A stretch of DNA of 64,000 nucleotides from Sphingobacterium griseoflavum (lineage in GTDB: Bacteria; Bacteroidota; Bacteroidia; Sphingobacteriales; Sphingobacteriaceae). Below are positions 25,601 through 33,520 of this stretch, one piece after another. The notes under the pieces were generated by a model. The model was not told the origin of the DNA and made no database searches. It was given only the letters and a program-made list of their open reading frames with translations. The translations under genes and the position numbers were made by a program. Each line of letters starts with the position of its first letter. The first letter of the stretch is position 1. Location of the stretch: assembly GCF_014653155.1 (NCBI RefSeq), contig NZ_BNAF01000016.1, positions 22,465-86,464 on the forward strand, written 5' to 3'.

Positions 25601-26446
25601 ATGAAACCATTTTACTTTGGAAAGTCATCCATGCTTTTTAGCGTAATGGCTATGGCATTGATATATAGTTTGACCGGGTGCGGAAACAATACACAGAACC
25701 AACAGCAAGAGGGCGCGGTTGACACGGCAGGTGCTTTGGTTGATATAGCCGCTTTAACCAAAATTGCAGATACGACACTGACAGACAAAAGGATAAGTGT
25801 ACTGGTACAGGACAGCCTGACCAGCAAAAACGAAACCATCTACATTCAGGTCACGGGTCAAGACGGCAGTCCAGTTACAGACGCCCAGCTTGACTATAAT
25901 GTTGTCATGGATATGGGCATGATGTCGCACGGAGGACCATATTACCCTTTGGTTGATCTCGGTAATGGTCTTTATAAAGCTGAGGTAGTCTTTATCATGG
26001 CCAATATGAAGGATATGGGCAAGGGTTGGATATTGAATGCTGTCCTCAATAAAACAGATAGTTTATCCTTTCTGCTGCCCGTTTCAGAGGCAAAGTATGC
26101 AAGGACTATCCCTGTTGGTACCAAAGATGATGGACGTGTGTTTGTTAGTCTATTGCTACCCAATGAAGTAAAAACCGGAAGTCAGCCCATTGACTTCACA
26201 CTGCACAGGATGGCGCATGAGGTTTTCCCACCGCTGGATAATTATACGGTAGAAATAGAGCCTTTTATGCCGGATATGGGACATAGTTCTCCTGATAATA
26301 AGGCTGCCGTAGGCAAAGGTAATGGACGGTACAGTGGGACAGTCAATTTCACCATGAAAGGCCCGTGGACAATCAAAGTGAATCTCTTCAAAAAAGGAGA
26401 AAAAGTATCACAGGAGGAACTGATATTTCCTGTAGAAGTTAACTAA
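25601..26446 (+). CDS. YtkA-like domain lipoprotein
   Basis: 281-residue lipoprotein (lipobox LTGC, Cys27). It has two similar beta-sandwich repeats. The first, about residues 65-165, has DMGMMSHGGPYYPLVDLGNGLYKAEVVF. The second, about 185-280, has EPFMPDMGHSSPDNKAAVGKGNGRYSGTVNF. The MPxMGH-type motif followed by a Gly-x-G-Y-x segment fits YtkA-like and FixH-like domains, which bind copper in known members through Met and His. Both repeats carry Met/His clusters. It lies between the SCO module and the MbnP genes on the same strand, consistent with a periplasmic copper-handling role. Confidence 0.75.
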   Translation: MKPFYFGKSSMLFSVMAMALIYSLTGCGNNTQNQQQEGAVDTAGALVDIAALTKIADTTLTDKRISVLVQDSLTSKNETIYIQVTGQDGSPVTDAQLDYNVVMDMGMMSHGGPYYPLVDLGNGLYKAEVVFIMANMKDMGKGWILNAVLNKTDSLSFLLPVSEAKYARTIPVGTKDDGRVFVSLLLPNEVKTGSQPIDFTLHRMAHEVFPPLDNYTVEIEPFMPDMGHSSPDNKAAVGKGNGRYSGTVNFTMKGPWTIKVNLFKKGEKVSQEELIFPVEVN

Positions 26447-26473
26447 CAAATCAATATATACAATAACAAGAAA

Positions 26474-26527
26474 AATGAAACCGTCATGATCTTCAAAAAT
26501 TCTCAATGCAATCATGACAGCTTCATT
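26474..26527 (+). repeat. Imperfect hairpin upstream of the first MbnP gene
   Basis: AATGAA, a 3-base mismatch, GTCATGAT, a 20-base loop, then ATCATGAC, a 3-base mismatch and TTCATT. The 14 paired positions make a stable RNA element ending 23 bases before the MbnP start. There is no T tract, so it looks more like an mRNA stability or processing element than a terminator. Confidence 0.5.
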
Positions 26528-26550
26528 GCCTATCAATAAAAATTAAATAA

Positions 26551-27423
26551 ATGAAAAAGCAGAATTTATTTTTTGCAGCCATTGCTGCGCTGGTTTTCAC
26601 ATCCTGTGAAAAAACCGAAATTAAAGAAGTTGAAAAGATTGTCTACGCAGACCAAGCGGGATTTTTATCGTTGACATTTGATGCCAAATATGGCGATTCA
26701 GATTTTGAACTAAATAAAAAATATCCCTATCAATTAATTAATTCGAGTGGAACCTATGATATGGAATTCGAATTTAGCCGTCTACGTTATTGGGTGAGCA
26801 ATGTCAAATTGATCGATAAAGACAATAAAGAACATGCGATACCGGAATCTTATTATTTGGTGGAGGAAACCAATGAAATAGCTGTACAGCATTTGGTGGG
26901 TGGAGAAAAATACCCCGCAACAAAGCGAGAGGAAGTGATGATCAAAGATATCCCTTCAGGAGAATATATAGCTATCAAATTCTCTGTCGGTGTCGATCAA
27001 AAATATAATGACAATATTGCTTTGACTGCTGGCGAACTGGGTTCGTTGAATGGTATGGGAGTTAGTGACGGGTGGATGTGGTTCACCAGTTACAAATTCC
27101 TAACCGTCGCTGGAACTATTCATTGGGCAGGTGGTACACCGACTTCAAAAGCGCTGTCTTGGGAAACGGGTTCAAATGCTTTGTTTGATGGTGCTGAAAA
27201 AACCGTAGAACTGACTGCGCCGCTAAAAATTGATGCCCAAAATTCTGGAAAAATCACTTTCAACGTGGACGTAAAAGAGTTACTATCGGCGAACGATCTA
27301 CCGTGGGTCAATAACAGTATCAGTCAAAACAAAAAAGACCTCATGATAGCTCTTCGGGATACGTTTTTGAGCAAGTCGTTGACATTCAAAGAGGCAAGTG
27401 CTGTTTCCGTGGTAGCAAATTAA
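26551..27423 (+). CDS. MbnP-like copper-binding lipoprotein (copy 1)
   Basis: 290 residues, lipoprotein (lipobox FTSC, Cys19). The order of segments LSLTFDAKYGDSDF, FSRLRYWVSNVKL, EYIAIKFSVGVDQ and GWMWFTSYKF matches the MbnP family, whose characterised member binds copper using a kynurenine made from a tryptophan. Trp165 and Trp167 in GWMWF are the natural candidates here. Its stop codon overlaps the start of a di-heme peroxidase gene (TAATG), the same pairing as MbnP-MbnH in methanobactin operons. No methanobactin gene is present. The modified residue is inference. Confidence 0.8.
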   Translation: MKKQNLFFAAIAALVFTSCEKTEIKEVEKIVYADQAGFLSLTFDAKYGDSDFELNKKYPYQLINSSGTYDMEFEFSRLRYWVSNVKLIDKDNKEHAIPESYYLVEETNEIAVQHLVGGEKYPATKREEVMIKDIPSGEYIAIKFSVGVDQKYNDNIALTAGELGSLNGMGVSDGWMWFTSYKFLTVAGTIHWAGGTPTSKALSWETGSNALFDGAEKTVELTAPLKIDAQNSGKITFNVDVKELLSANDLPWVNNSISQNKKDLMIALRDTFLSKSLTFKEASAVSVVAN

Positions 27424-28544
27424 TGTATATAAGAATAAGAAAAATACAGATCATTGGAGTCTTCGCCTTTTTGGTGGGATTGTTCGTCCTATTGTCCTGC
27501 ACGAAGGATGATAAACTTTCTGTTACCGAAGAGGAGGAGACTCCTTTTGTTTTTCGTCAGCCTGCTTTTTTCCCAAAAGCGGTCGAATCCGCTATTGATC
27601 CCAAGACTGGTCTACCGTCAAATCCACTGACCAAAGCGGGGGTTGAATTAGGCCGAAGACTTTTCTACGACCCTCTTTTGTCTGCTAACAAACAAGTGTC
27701 ATGTGCAAGTTGTCACCATCAAAACAAAGGCTTTTCCGATGGAGTGGCTATTACCACAGCTGGTGTTTCAGGTAAGCCTTTGGAGCGGCATTCGCCCACG
27801 TTGATCAATCTGGCATGGACAGACAAGGGTTTCTTTTGGGACGGTGGATCGACCAATCTGGAATCTCAGGCATTTGGTCCGCTGACTCACGCAGATGAGA
27901 TGGGAATGTATCTGCCTGTATTGGTTGAACGTTTGCGTTCGGACGCTACTTATGTAACGTTGTTTCAAAAGGCATTTGGAGAACTACCAAGCGAGCATCG
28001 AACAGCTATGGCTCTTTCTCAATTTCAGCGCATATTGATTTCTGCAGATGCTCCGTACGACCTATACCGAAGAGGAGAAAAGCCAGAGGCGTTATCTCCC
28101 GAGCAACTTCGTGGGCTAAATCTGGTGCGTCAAAAGTGCAGCAGTTGTCATGCAGGAGAATTATTTACCGATAACAGATTTCACAATAACGGAATAGACA
28201 ATGACTTCGGCGATGGATCGCATGAGGGTATTTATTGGGGCAGATACCGCATTACCTACAACCCACTGGACTTGGGTGCTTTCAAGACGCCTACATTACG
28301 TAATGTGATGGTGAGCGCTCCTTATATGCATAACGGGAGATTTAACACCATTGATGAAGTACTGCATCATTATCGTTTTGGCATCAAAGACACACCTGTT
28401 ACCGCTACTGCATTATACCAGAACAATAATCAGGTAGGGATACTCATGACAGACCAAGAAGTCGAAGAGATTAAGGCTTTTCTGCATGCACTGACTGATG
28501 AAAAATTCTTAAACAACAGGGACTTTTCAAATCCCTTTAAATAA
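27423..28544 (+). CDS. Di-heme cytochrome c peroxidase family lipoprotein, MbnH-like (copy 1)
   Basis: 373-residue lipoprotein (lipobox LLSC, Cys26) with two CxxCH heme sites: CASCH (Cys94, Cys97, His98) and CSSCH (Cys239, Cys242, His243). The segments LGRRLFYDPLLSANKQVSC, NLAWTDKGFFWDGG, FKTPTLRNVMVSAPYMHNGRF and a C-terminal EVEEIKAFLHAL are those of MauG/CcpA/MbnH-type enzymes. It overlaps the upstream MbnP stop by one base. By analogy with MbnH it would oxidise a tryptophan of its MbnP partner. A plain H2O2 peroxidase role is the alternative. Confidence 0.88.
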   Translation: MYIRIRKIQIIGVFAFLVGLFVLLSCTKDDKLSVTEEEETPFVFRQPAFFPKAVESAIDPKTGLPSNPLTKAGVELGRRLFYDPLLSANKQVSCASCHHQNKGFSDGVAITTAGVSGKPLERHSPTLINLAWTDKGFFWDGGSTNLESQAFGPLTHADEMGMYLPVLVERLRSDATYVTLFQKAFGELPSEHRTAMALSQFQRILISADAPYDLYRRGEKPEALSPEQLRGLNLVRQKCSSCHAGELFTDNRFHNNGIDNDFGDGSHEGIYWGRYRITYNPLDLGAFKTPTLRNVMVSAPYMHNGRFNTIDEVLHHYRFGIKDTPVTATALYQNNNQVGILMTDQEVEEIKAFLHALTDEKFLNNRDFSNPFK

Positions 28545-28549
28545 AAGAT

Positions 28550-29449
28550 ATGAGAGAGAAAATGATAAAAAAAGACTGGAGGAGCATTTTGATTACATGC
28601 ATAACGTGTTGCCTACTGCTATCAGCCTGTAAAAAGGACGATGATATTATCGATGAAAATAAGATGGGCGAGTTTTCTATTGAATTTGACCACATCGTCG
28701 GTGAAGACCGGTTTTATATCGACCCCACCTATCTGTATAGAAATGCTAAAGGCGAGCTGTTTAGTATACGAATCTTAATGTACTATATCAGCAATATCAA
28801 ACTTTACAAAGCAGATGGAAGTAGCTATACTGTACCACAGGATGATAGTTATTTTTTAGTGAATGCAGATGATCGAACCACACGTTTTACTAAGGTCAGC
28901 GTTCCGGAAGGCGATTATACAAAAGTCGAATTTATGATCGGTGTCGATCAGGAACGCAATATGATGCCGATGGAGCGTAGAACGGGCGTGCTTTCTTTTA
29001 ATCCCGGAGAAGGACATGCGGGTATGTTCTGGACATGGAGCCAGGGATATATATTCTTTAAACTGGAAGGGAATAGCAACGTGGTTTCCGACGATCAGCA
29101 AGGTGACCCTACAGGAAATAAGCAATTCAAGTATCACATCGGTGGTTTTGGATATCCATTTGATGATCCGGAAGCGATGAATAATATTAAGGTGATCACC
29201 GTTGATCTTACCCAGACAAGTGGTGACCATCTGGCGCATGTACGGGAAGGATTAAGAAGCAATGTACATTTAATGGTGGATGTGATGCAGATATTTAATG
29301 GCCCGAACCAATGGAGCATTGCGAATAAACCCAATGTGATGTTCAACAAAGAAGATAGCGGTAAGATTGCCGGGAATTTTGCATCCCTATTTACACACGA
29401 CCATAGTGAAAACTATGTGAAAAGTGAAGCACAGCTATCCGCTAACTAA
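28550..29449 (+). CDS. MbnP-like copper-binding lipoprotein (copy 2)
   Basis: 299 residues, lipoprotein (lipobox LSAC, Cys27). It is clearly homologous to copy 1: FSIEFDHIVGEDRF, FSIRILMYYISNIKLY, GDYTKVEFMIGVDQ, then GHAGMFWTWSQGYIFFKLEG with Trp171 and Trp173. This W-T-W form is closer to the usual MbnP motif than copy 1. It begins 5 bases after the first di-heme peroxidase and is followed 15 bases later by a second one, so the two pairs are tandem. Met13 would be a possible shorter start, but Met1-Met5 give a more complete signal peptide. Confidence 0.82.
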   Translation: MREKMIKKDWRSILITCITCCLLLSACKKDDDIIDENKMGEFSIEFDHIVGEDRFYIDPTYLYRNAKGELFSIRILMYYISNIKLYKADGSSYTVPQDDSYFLVNADDRTTRFTKVSVPEGDYTKVEFMIGVDQERNMMPMERRTGVLSFNPGEGHAGMFWTWSQGYIFFKLEGNSNVVSDDQQGDPTGNKQFKYHIGGFGYPFDDPEAMNNIKVITVDLTQTSGDHLAHVREGLRSNVHLMVDVMQIFNGPNQWSIANKPNVMFNKEDSGKIAGNFASLFTHDHSENYVKSEAQLSAN

Positions 29450-29464
29450 CCATACCAAAAAGAG

Positions 29465-30532
29465 ATGAAGAAGATATGGGTACTTACTTTAATTCTAGGC
29501 CTGATATGGGCCTGTAAGAAAGGAAATGATATCATAGAGGAAGAGGACATATTTGCGGGTTTTGTACAACCTTCCAATTTTCCGAAACCTGCTTATGACC
29601 TTTCTCGCAATCCAGTGACCAAAGACGGTTTCGAATTAGGAAAAAAGCTGTTTTATGAGCCACGGCTTTCCCGCAACAATACCATTGCTTGTGGAAGCTG
29701 CCATATACAAGGTGCCGGATTTACGCATCATGGGCATGATGTAAGTCATGGGATCGATGACAGATTGGGGACACGTAATCCAATGCCCATCATGAATCTA
29801 GCCTGGCACACGGAGTTCTTTTGGGATGGCGGTGTATTTGATTTAGATTTTTCTCCCGTAAACGCGATACACAGTGCAGTAGAGATGGACGAGACCGTAA
29901 CCAACGTCCTGCTAAAATTAAGGGCACGTCCGGAATATCCCGCTCTCTTCAAGAAGGCTTTTGGGACAGAAGAAATTACTGACGTCCTGTTTTTTAGAGC
30001 ACTCTCACAGTTTATGCTGATGGCGACCAGCAGTGATTCCAAATACGACAAGGTGATGCGCAAAGAAGATGGTGCATCATTTACAGCGTCGGAAGCACGG
30101 GGTTACCTGTTCTTTAAGAATAACTGTGCAAACTGTCACAAAGAACCTCTTTTTACGGATCTGAGCTACCGCAACAACGGAATTCGTCCCAGCCGTAGTG
30201 ATGATAAAGGGCGTGCGATAGTGACCGGAAATGTGATCGATGAATACCGATTCAAGGTACCATCCTTGCGCAACCTTTCATTCACAGCACCATACACACA
30301 TGACGGGCGTTATCTGACCGTGAGCAGGATGCTCGACCATTACCGTCACGATATGGTAGATTCCCCTACATTGGATCCCTTGTTCCGTAAAGCGGACGGT
30401 AGCTTGGGCATCACCATGACCGAAGAAGAGAAAGCAGATCTGATGGCTTTCCTAAAAACACTGGAAGACCCGACCTTTCTGTCAAACAAAATACTCGCAG
30501 AGCCATTTGGTTCTGATTTTATCGTCAATTAA
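29465..30532 (+). CDS. Di-heme cytochrome c peroxidase family lipoprotein, MbnH-like (copy 2)
   Basis: 355-residue lipoprotein (lipobox IWAC, Cys17). Heme sites are CGSCH (Cys76, Cys79, His80) and CANCH (Cys221, Cys224, His225). Shared with copy 1 are LGKKLFYEPRLSRNNTIAC, NLAWHTEFFWDGG, FKVPSLRNLSFTAPYTHDGRY and the C-terminal EEKADLMAFLKTLEDPTFLSN. It differs in several His-rich segments (FTHHGHDVSHG) absent from copy 1. It pairs with the second MbnP gene. Two separate enzyme-substrate pairs suggest either specialised metal sites or a Cu/redox relay. Confidence 0.88.
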   Translation: MKKIWVLTLILGLIWACKKGNDIIEEEDIFAGFVQPSNFPKPAYDLSRNPVTKDGFELGKKLFYEPRLSRNNTIACGSCHIQGAGFTHHGHDVSHGIDDRLGTRNPMPIMNLAWHTEFFWDGGVFDLDFSPVNAIHSAVEMDETVTNVLLKLRARPEYPALFKKAFGTEEITDVLFFRALSQFMLMATSSDSKYDKVMRKEDGASFTASEARGYLFFKNNCANCHKEPLFTDLSYRNNGIRPSRSDDKGRAIVTGNVIDEYRFKVPSLRNLSFTAPYTHDGRYLTVSRMLDHYRHDMVDSPTLDPLFRKADGSLGITMTEEEKADLMAFLKTLEDPTFLSNKILAEPFGSDFIVN

Positions 30533-30542
30533 TGATTAGGAT

Positions 30543-31493
30543 ATGAAAAAGAAAATTATACTATTGGTTTTGTCCGCTGTTGCACTTTTTGCAAATATAC
30601 CGCAGTCGGCAGCCTGTGATGTCTGCGGATGCGGTGTAGGAAGCTACTATATGGGCATCTTGCCGGACTTTAATAAACGTTTTATTGGCTTACGTTATCA
30701 GCAGAATAGGTTGCAGACGCACTTGGGTTCAAACGGCATCCGTACGCCTAACTCAACGAATGAAACATATCGTACAATGGAACTTTGGGGGGCTTGGAAC
30801 TTTGGGGAGCGCTGGCGCGTGATGGCGATCGTTCCGTATAGTTTTAACGAGCGTACTATCGGTAACGGCAACACCGAAACGGGAAGTAAGAACGGTCTCG
30901 GCGACGTTGTTGTGATGGGGCATTACAAACTTTTGGATGATGTCCGCACGACGGGTTCCAACAAACTGCTGATGCAATCCCTTTGGATCGGTGCTGGGAT
31001 CAAGACACCTACAGGCGAGTATGATACCAGCGAGCAATCTAGTGCAGAGATGGGGGCACCAAACACTTTCCAGTTAGGGACAGCGAGTACCGATTTTATG
31101 ATCAACGCCGCCTACGACATCCGGTTGATGGATGCCGGTATCAACGTGAATGCGACCTACAAGATCAATACCGAAAATAAGCACGAATACCGTTATGCCA
31201 ACAAGTTTACCCTAAATGCTCTGGCTTACTATAAATTTAATATGCAGAACAAGGTGCGGATTTCTCCCAATGCAGGTGTACTCTATGAGATACAACCCAA
31301 AGACGTGCTATACAACCGGTTTGACGTAGCCCAGTCCGGTGGACACTCCACTATGGGCATTGCGGGTATAGAGGTCAATGTCGGCAGATTATCTATTGGC
31401 GGAAACTTTCAGACACCGATCAGCCAAAACCTTGCAGATGGACGTATAAAAGCGGAGAATCGTTTTATGACCCATGTATCGTTCTCCTTTTGA
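30543..31493 (+). CDS. Outer-membrane-type protein with N-terminal CxxCxC motif
   Basis: 316 residues with a Sec signal peptide and, right at the mature N terminus, A-C-D-V-C-G-C-G (Cys25, Cys28, Cys30), a compact metal-binding-like motif. Position 25 follows A-A, so it could also be read as a lipobox-like end. The remainder is rich in amphipathic strands (FNKRFIGLRYQQNRL, TMELWGAWNFGERWRVMAIVPYSF) and closes on HVSFSF, typical of an outer-membrane barrel. It sits between the second peroxidase and the cytochrome c on the same strand. A metal or electron conduit across the outer membrane is inference. Confidence 0.75.
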   Translation: MKKKIILLVLSAVALFANIPQSAACDVCGCGVGSYYMGILPDFNKRFIGLRYQQNRLQTHLGSNGIRTPNSTNETYRTMELWGAWNFGERWRVMAIVPYSFNERTIGNGNTETGSKNGLGDVVVMGHYKLLDDVRTTGSNKLLMQSLWIGAGIKTPTGEYDTSEQSSAEMGAPNTFQLGTASTDFMINAAYDIRLMDAGINVNATYKINTENKHEYRYANKFTLNALAYYKFNMQNKVRISPNAGVLYEIQPKDVLYNRFDVAQSGGHSTMGIAGIEVNVGRLSIGGNFQTPISQNLADGRIKAENRFMTHVSFSF

Positions 31494-31516
31494 TTTCACT
31501 ACTAAAATAAATAGAT

Positions 31517-32008
31517 ATGAAGAGATTAAGTGTTTTGTTAACCGTTGGTGTTCTCGCTACGGCTATTGCCTGTAACAACAATCCAAAAACAAACAGTTCG
31601 GAAGCTCAAACAGAGCCGAATACAACGGATGCGCCCAAAGAAATGGTCATCCATGATTACCTTAAGGAGGGCAATAAAGGAGTCGGACCTATAGCATCGT
31701 TTACTCAACTTGCCTTTGACCAAAAGGTAGCAGATGAGGGCAACAAACTTTTTATTGTCAAATGCACGATGTGTCACGAGTATGCGGAAGATAAACTTGG
31801 CCCTGCGTTAAAAGGCGTAACGAAAAAAAGAACGCCGGAATGGATTTTAAACCTGATGCTGAATACGGACGAAATGTTTGAAAAAGATCCGGATGCATTA
31901 GCCCTGAGAGATAAGTATGAAAGTATGATGGTTAGTGTCGGTCTAAATGAACAAGAAGCAAAATCCATATTGGAATATTTAAGGCAGGAAGATGCCAAAG
32001 CGTATTGA
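31517..32008 (+). CDS. Class I cytochrome c lipoprotein
   Basis: 163 residues, lipoprotein (lipobox AIAC, Cys19), with one heme site C-T-M-C-H (Cys83, Cys86, His87) followed by LGPALKGVTKKRTPEWI, the usual cytochrome c fold order, and a Met-containing distal segment (DKYESMMVSVG) that can supply the sixth ligand. It ends the plus-strand series of copper/heme genes and is the natural electron donor or acceptor for the two di-heme enzymes. About 190 bases of non-coding DNA separate it from the second tRNA-Asn. Confidence 0.9.
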   Translation: MKRLSVLLTVGVLATAIACNNNPKTNSSEAQTEPNTTDAPKEMVIHDYLKEGNKGVGPIASFTQLAFDQKVADEGNKLFIVKCTMCHEYAEDKLGPALKGVTKKRTPEWILNLMLNTDEMFEKDPDALALRDKYESMMVSVGLNEQEAKSILEYLRQEDAKAY

Positions 32009-32127
32009 TAACATGTTTTAATCATAGTGCAAACTTTAAGGGTTATGCCTACGCTACATCGCGATGGGCAATTATGCAGACTTTGGCTACGCAGACAATG
32101 GGCGAGTCATATTTTTTTCTGTTTTTA

Positions 32128-32158
32128 TTTGAATATGAAAATCAAATTTCTATCTTTG
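32128..32158 (+). promoter_or_regulatory. Promoter of tRNA-Asn copy 2
   Basis: TTTG 32128-32131, 19 bases, then TATCTTTG 32151-32158: an exact consensus promoter about 42 bases before the mature tRNA. Copy 1 has no equally good match upstream. Confidence 0.75.
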
Positions 32159-32200
32159 TATCACTTTAGAAAACACCATTTGGCGTGCTAAGGTTCAAAT

Positions 32201-32274
32201 TCCTGAATAGCTCAGCAGGTTAGAGCATCTGACTGTTAATCAGAGGGTCGCTGGTTCGAGCCCAGCTTCAGGAG
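32201..32274 (+). tRNA. tRNA-Asn (GTT), copy 2
   Basis: Same 74-nt sequence as at 22020, with anticodon GTT. The identity extends 4 bases upstream and 1 base downstream of the mature tRNA, giving a 79-bp repeat. Confidence 0.95.
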
Positions 32275-32283
32275 CTAAAGTTT

Positions 32284-32309
32284 ACCGGCTGATTGGCCGG
32301 TTTTTTTTT
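32284..32309 (+). terminator. Terminator after tRNA-Asn copy 2
   Basis: A 6-bp GC-rich stem (ACCGGC/GCCGGT) is followed by nine Ts, about 10 bases downstream of the tRNA. Confidence 0.85.
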
Positions 32310-32328
32310 GTCTAATAAGTCTATCAAG

Positions 32329-33249
32329 ATGAGCTTAGTTATAGTTGGGACGGTTGCATTTGACGCCATCGAAACCCCGTTTGGAAAAACAGATAAAATT
32401 GTCGGCGGTGCTGCTACCTTTGCCGGATTGGCCGCTTCTTACCTTTATGACCATGTTAAGTTGATCAGCGTTATCGGTGAAGATTTTGGCGACGACAATA
32501 TGCATATATTGAAATCCCGCGGTATCGATGTCGAGGGTGTGGAGATTGTTGCGGGTGGGAAGTCATTCTTTTGGGCAGGAAAATACCACAACGACATGAA
32601 CAGTCGCGATACGTTGGTAACCGAATTAAATGTCTTGGCAAACTTTGATCCGAAGGTTCCAGCATCTTATCAAGACTGTACCCACCTGTTGCTAGGTAAT
32701 TTGACGCCGCAAGTGCAAATGCAGACGTTAGAACGTTTGGAACAAAAGCCGAAGTTGGTTGTTTTGGATACGATGAATTTTTGGATGGACGTTGCTTTGG
32801 ACGATCTGAAGAAAGTGCTCCTAAAAGTTGATGTTTTGACCATCAATGATGCGGAAGCACGGCAATTATCGGGCGAGTATTCACTGGTAAAAGCTGCGGA
32901 TGTTATTTTAAAGATGGGGCCTAAATACCTGATTATTAAGAAAGGGGAACATGGTGCACTTCTTTTCGGAGACGGGCAGGTGTTCTCTGCGCCGGCATTG
33001 CCCTTGGCAGACGTTTTTGATCCTACCGGGGCAGGTGATGCTTTTGCGGGAGGCTTTATCGGCTATTTGGCGAAAGTGAAATCCGTTAACTTCACAAACA
33101 TGAAGAATGCAATAATTTATGGGTCTGCATTGGCCTCGTTTTGTGTGGAGAAATTTGGAACGGAAAAATTGCAGCATCTTTCTGCGGCGGATATCAAAGA
33201 AAGGATACAGCAATTTGTTTCTTTAGCAAAATTTGAGATTAGCGAATAA
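32329..33249 (+). CDS. PfkB family carbohydrate kinase
   Basis: 306-residue ribokinase/PfkB-type kinase; the sugar or nucleoside substrate is not clear. The catalytic signature DPTGAGDAFAGGF is intact near residue 235, with the anion-hole and base residues GAGD. The N-terminal substrate loop has VGGAATFAGLAAS. An upstream in-frame start at 32293 would lie inside the tRNA terminator stem-loop, so ATG 32329 is the start. It ends in a hairpin shared with the convergent cytochrome b5-like gene. Confidence 0.88.
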   Translation: MSLVIVGTVAFDAIETPFGKTDKIVGGAATFAGLAASYLYDHVKLISVIGEDFGDDNMHILKSRGIDVEGVEIVAGGKSFFWAGKYHNDMNSRDTLVTELNVLANFDPKVPASYQDCTHLLLGNLTPQVQMQTLERLEQKPKLVVLDTMNFWMDVALDDLKKVLLKVDVLTINDAEARQLSGEYSLVKAADVILKMGPKYLIIKKGEHGALLFGDGQVFSAPALPLADVFDPTGAGDAFAGGFIGYLAKVKSVNFTNMKNAIIYGSALASFCVEKFGTEKLQHLSAADIKERIQQFVSLAKFEISE

Positions 33250-33264
33250 ATCGTTAATCTCAAA
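33232..33264. terminator. Convergent hairpin spanning both stop codons
   Basis: 14-base arms (TTTGAGATTAGCGA versus TCGTTAATCTCAAA) with one mismatch and a 5-base loop. The hairpin contains the PfkB stop and the last codons and stop of the opposite cytochrome b5-like gene. Confidence 0.6.
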
Positions 33265-33505
33265 TTAACTTGCCTATGATTGGGAACCTTTCGAAGACCC
33301 ACTCGCCATGTGGCGCATCCTCCATCTCTGCCGTGAGGTCTTGCCCAGCCCAATGTTCGTAATGTCTCCCATTTTTCCACAAACGGCTGCCTCCGACATC
33401 GTATATAAGTCCCTTGTAGCTGATCCAAATCTCTTTTCGATCTTGACCATTCCTTAACGCTAACTGCGCAGTCGAATAAGTAGGTAGATGTTCTTTTTTG
33501 TCCAC
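33260..33505 (-). CDS. Cytochrome b5-like heme-binding domain protein
   Basis: 81 residues with no signal peptide. LPTYSTAQLALRNGQDRKEIWISYKGLIYDVGGSRLW matches the start of the cytochrome b5 fold. The usual His-Pro-Gly-Gly heme ligand region is replaced by GRHYEHWAGQDLT, in which His47 or His50 would be the ligand; a second His occurs in DAPHGEWVFE. This variant form is common among short bacterial b5-like proteins. It follows the ECF sigma factor gene by 15 bases on the same strand and is probably co-transcribed. Confidence 0.75.
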   Translation of the reverse strand: MDKKEHLPTYSTAQLALRNGQDRKEIWISYKGLIYDVGGSRLWKNGRHYEHWAGQDLTAEMEDAPHGEWVFERFPIIGKLI

Positions 33506-33520
33506 CTTTCAAAGGTAAAT

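Larger units (their letters stand above)
22016..32275. mobile_element. Candidate genomic island bracketed by duplicated tRNA-Asn
   Basis: A 79-bp perfect direct repeat (22016-22094 and 32197-32275), each copy holding a complete tRNA-Asn, brackets twelve genes with a single theme of copper, heme and thiol redox. Core-type genes lie on both sides. No integrase, transposase or plasmid gene was found inside. Acquisition by site-specific or homologous recombination at the tRNA is inference; two ordinary tRNA-Asn genes that happen to flank the cluster are the alternative. Confidence 0.4.

Noticed and set aside
22094..32200. Integrase or transposase gene for the candidate island
   Set aside because: None found on either strand; only the duplicated tRNA supports mobility.
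32293..32328. Upstream start of the PfkB gene
   Set aside because: It falls in the tRNA terminator stem-loop and T tract; ATG 32329 begins a standard PfkB N terminus.
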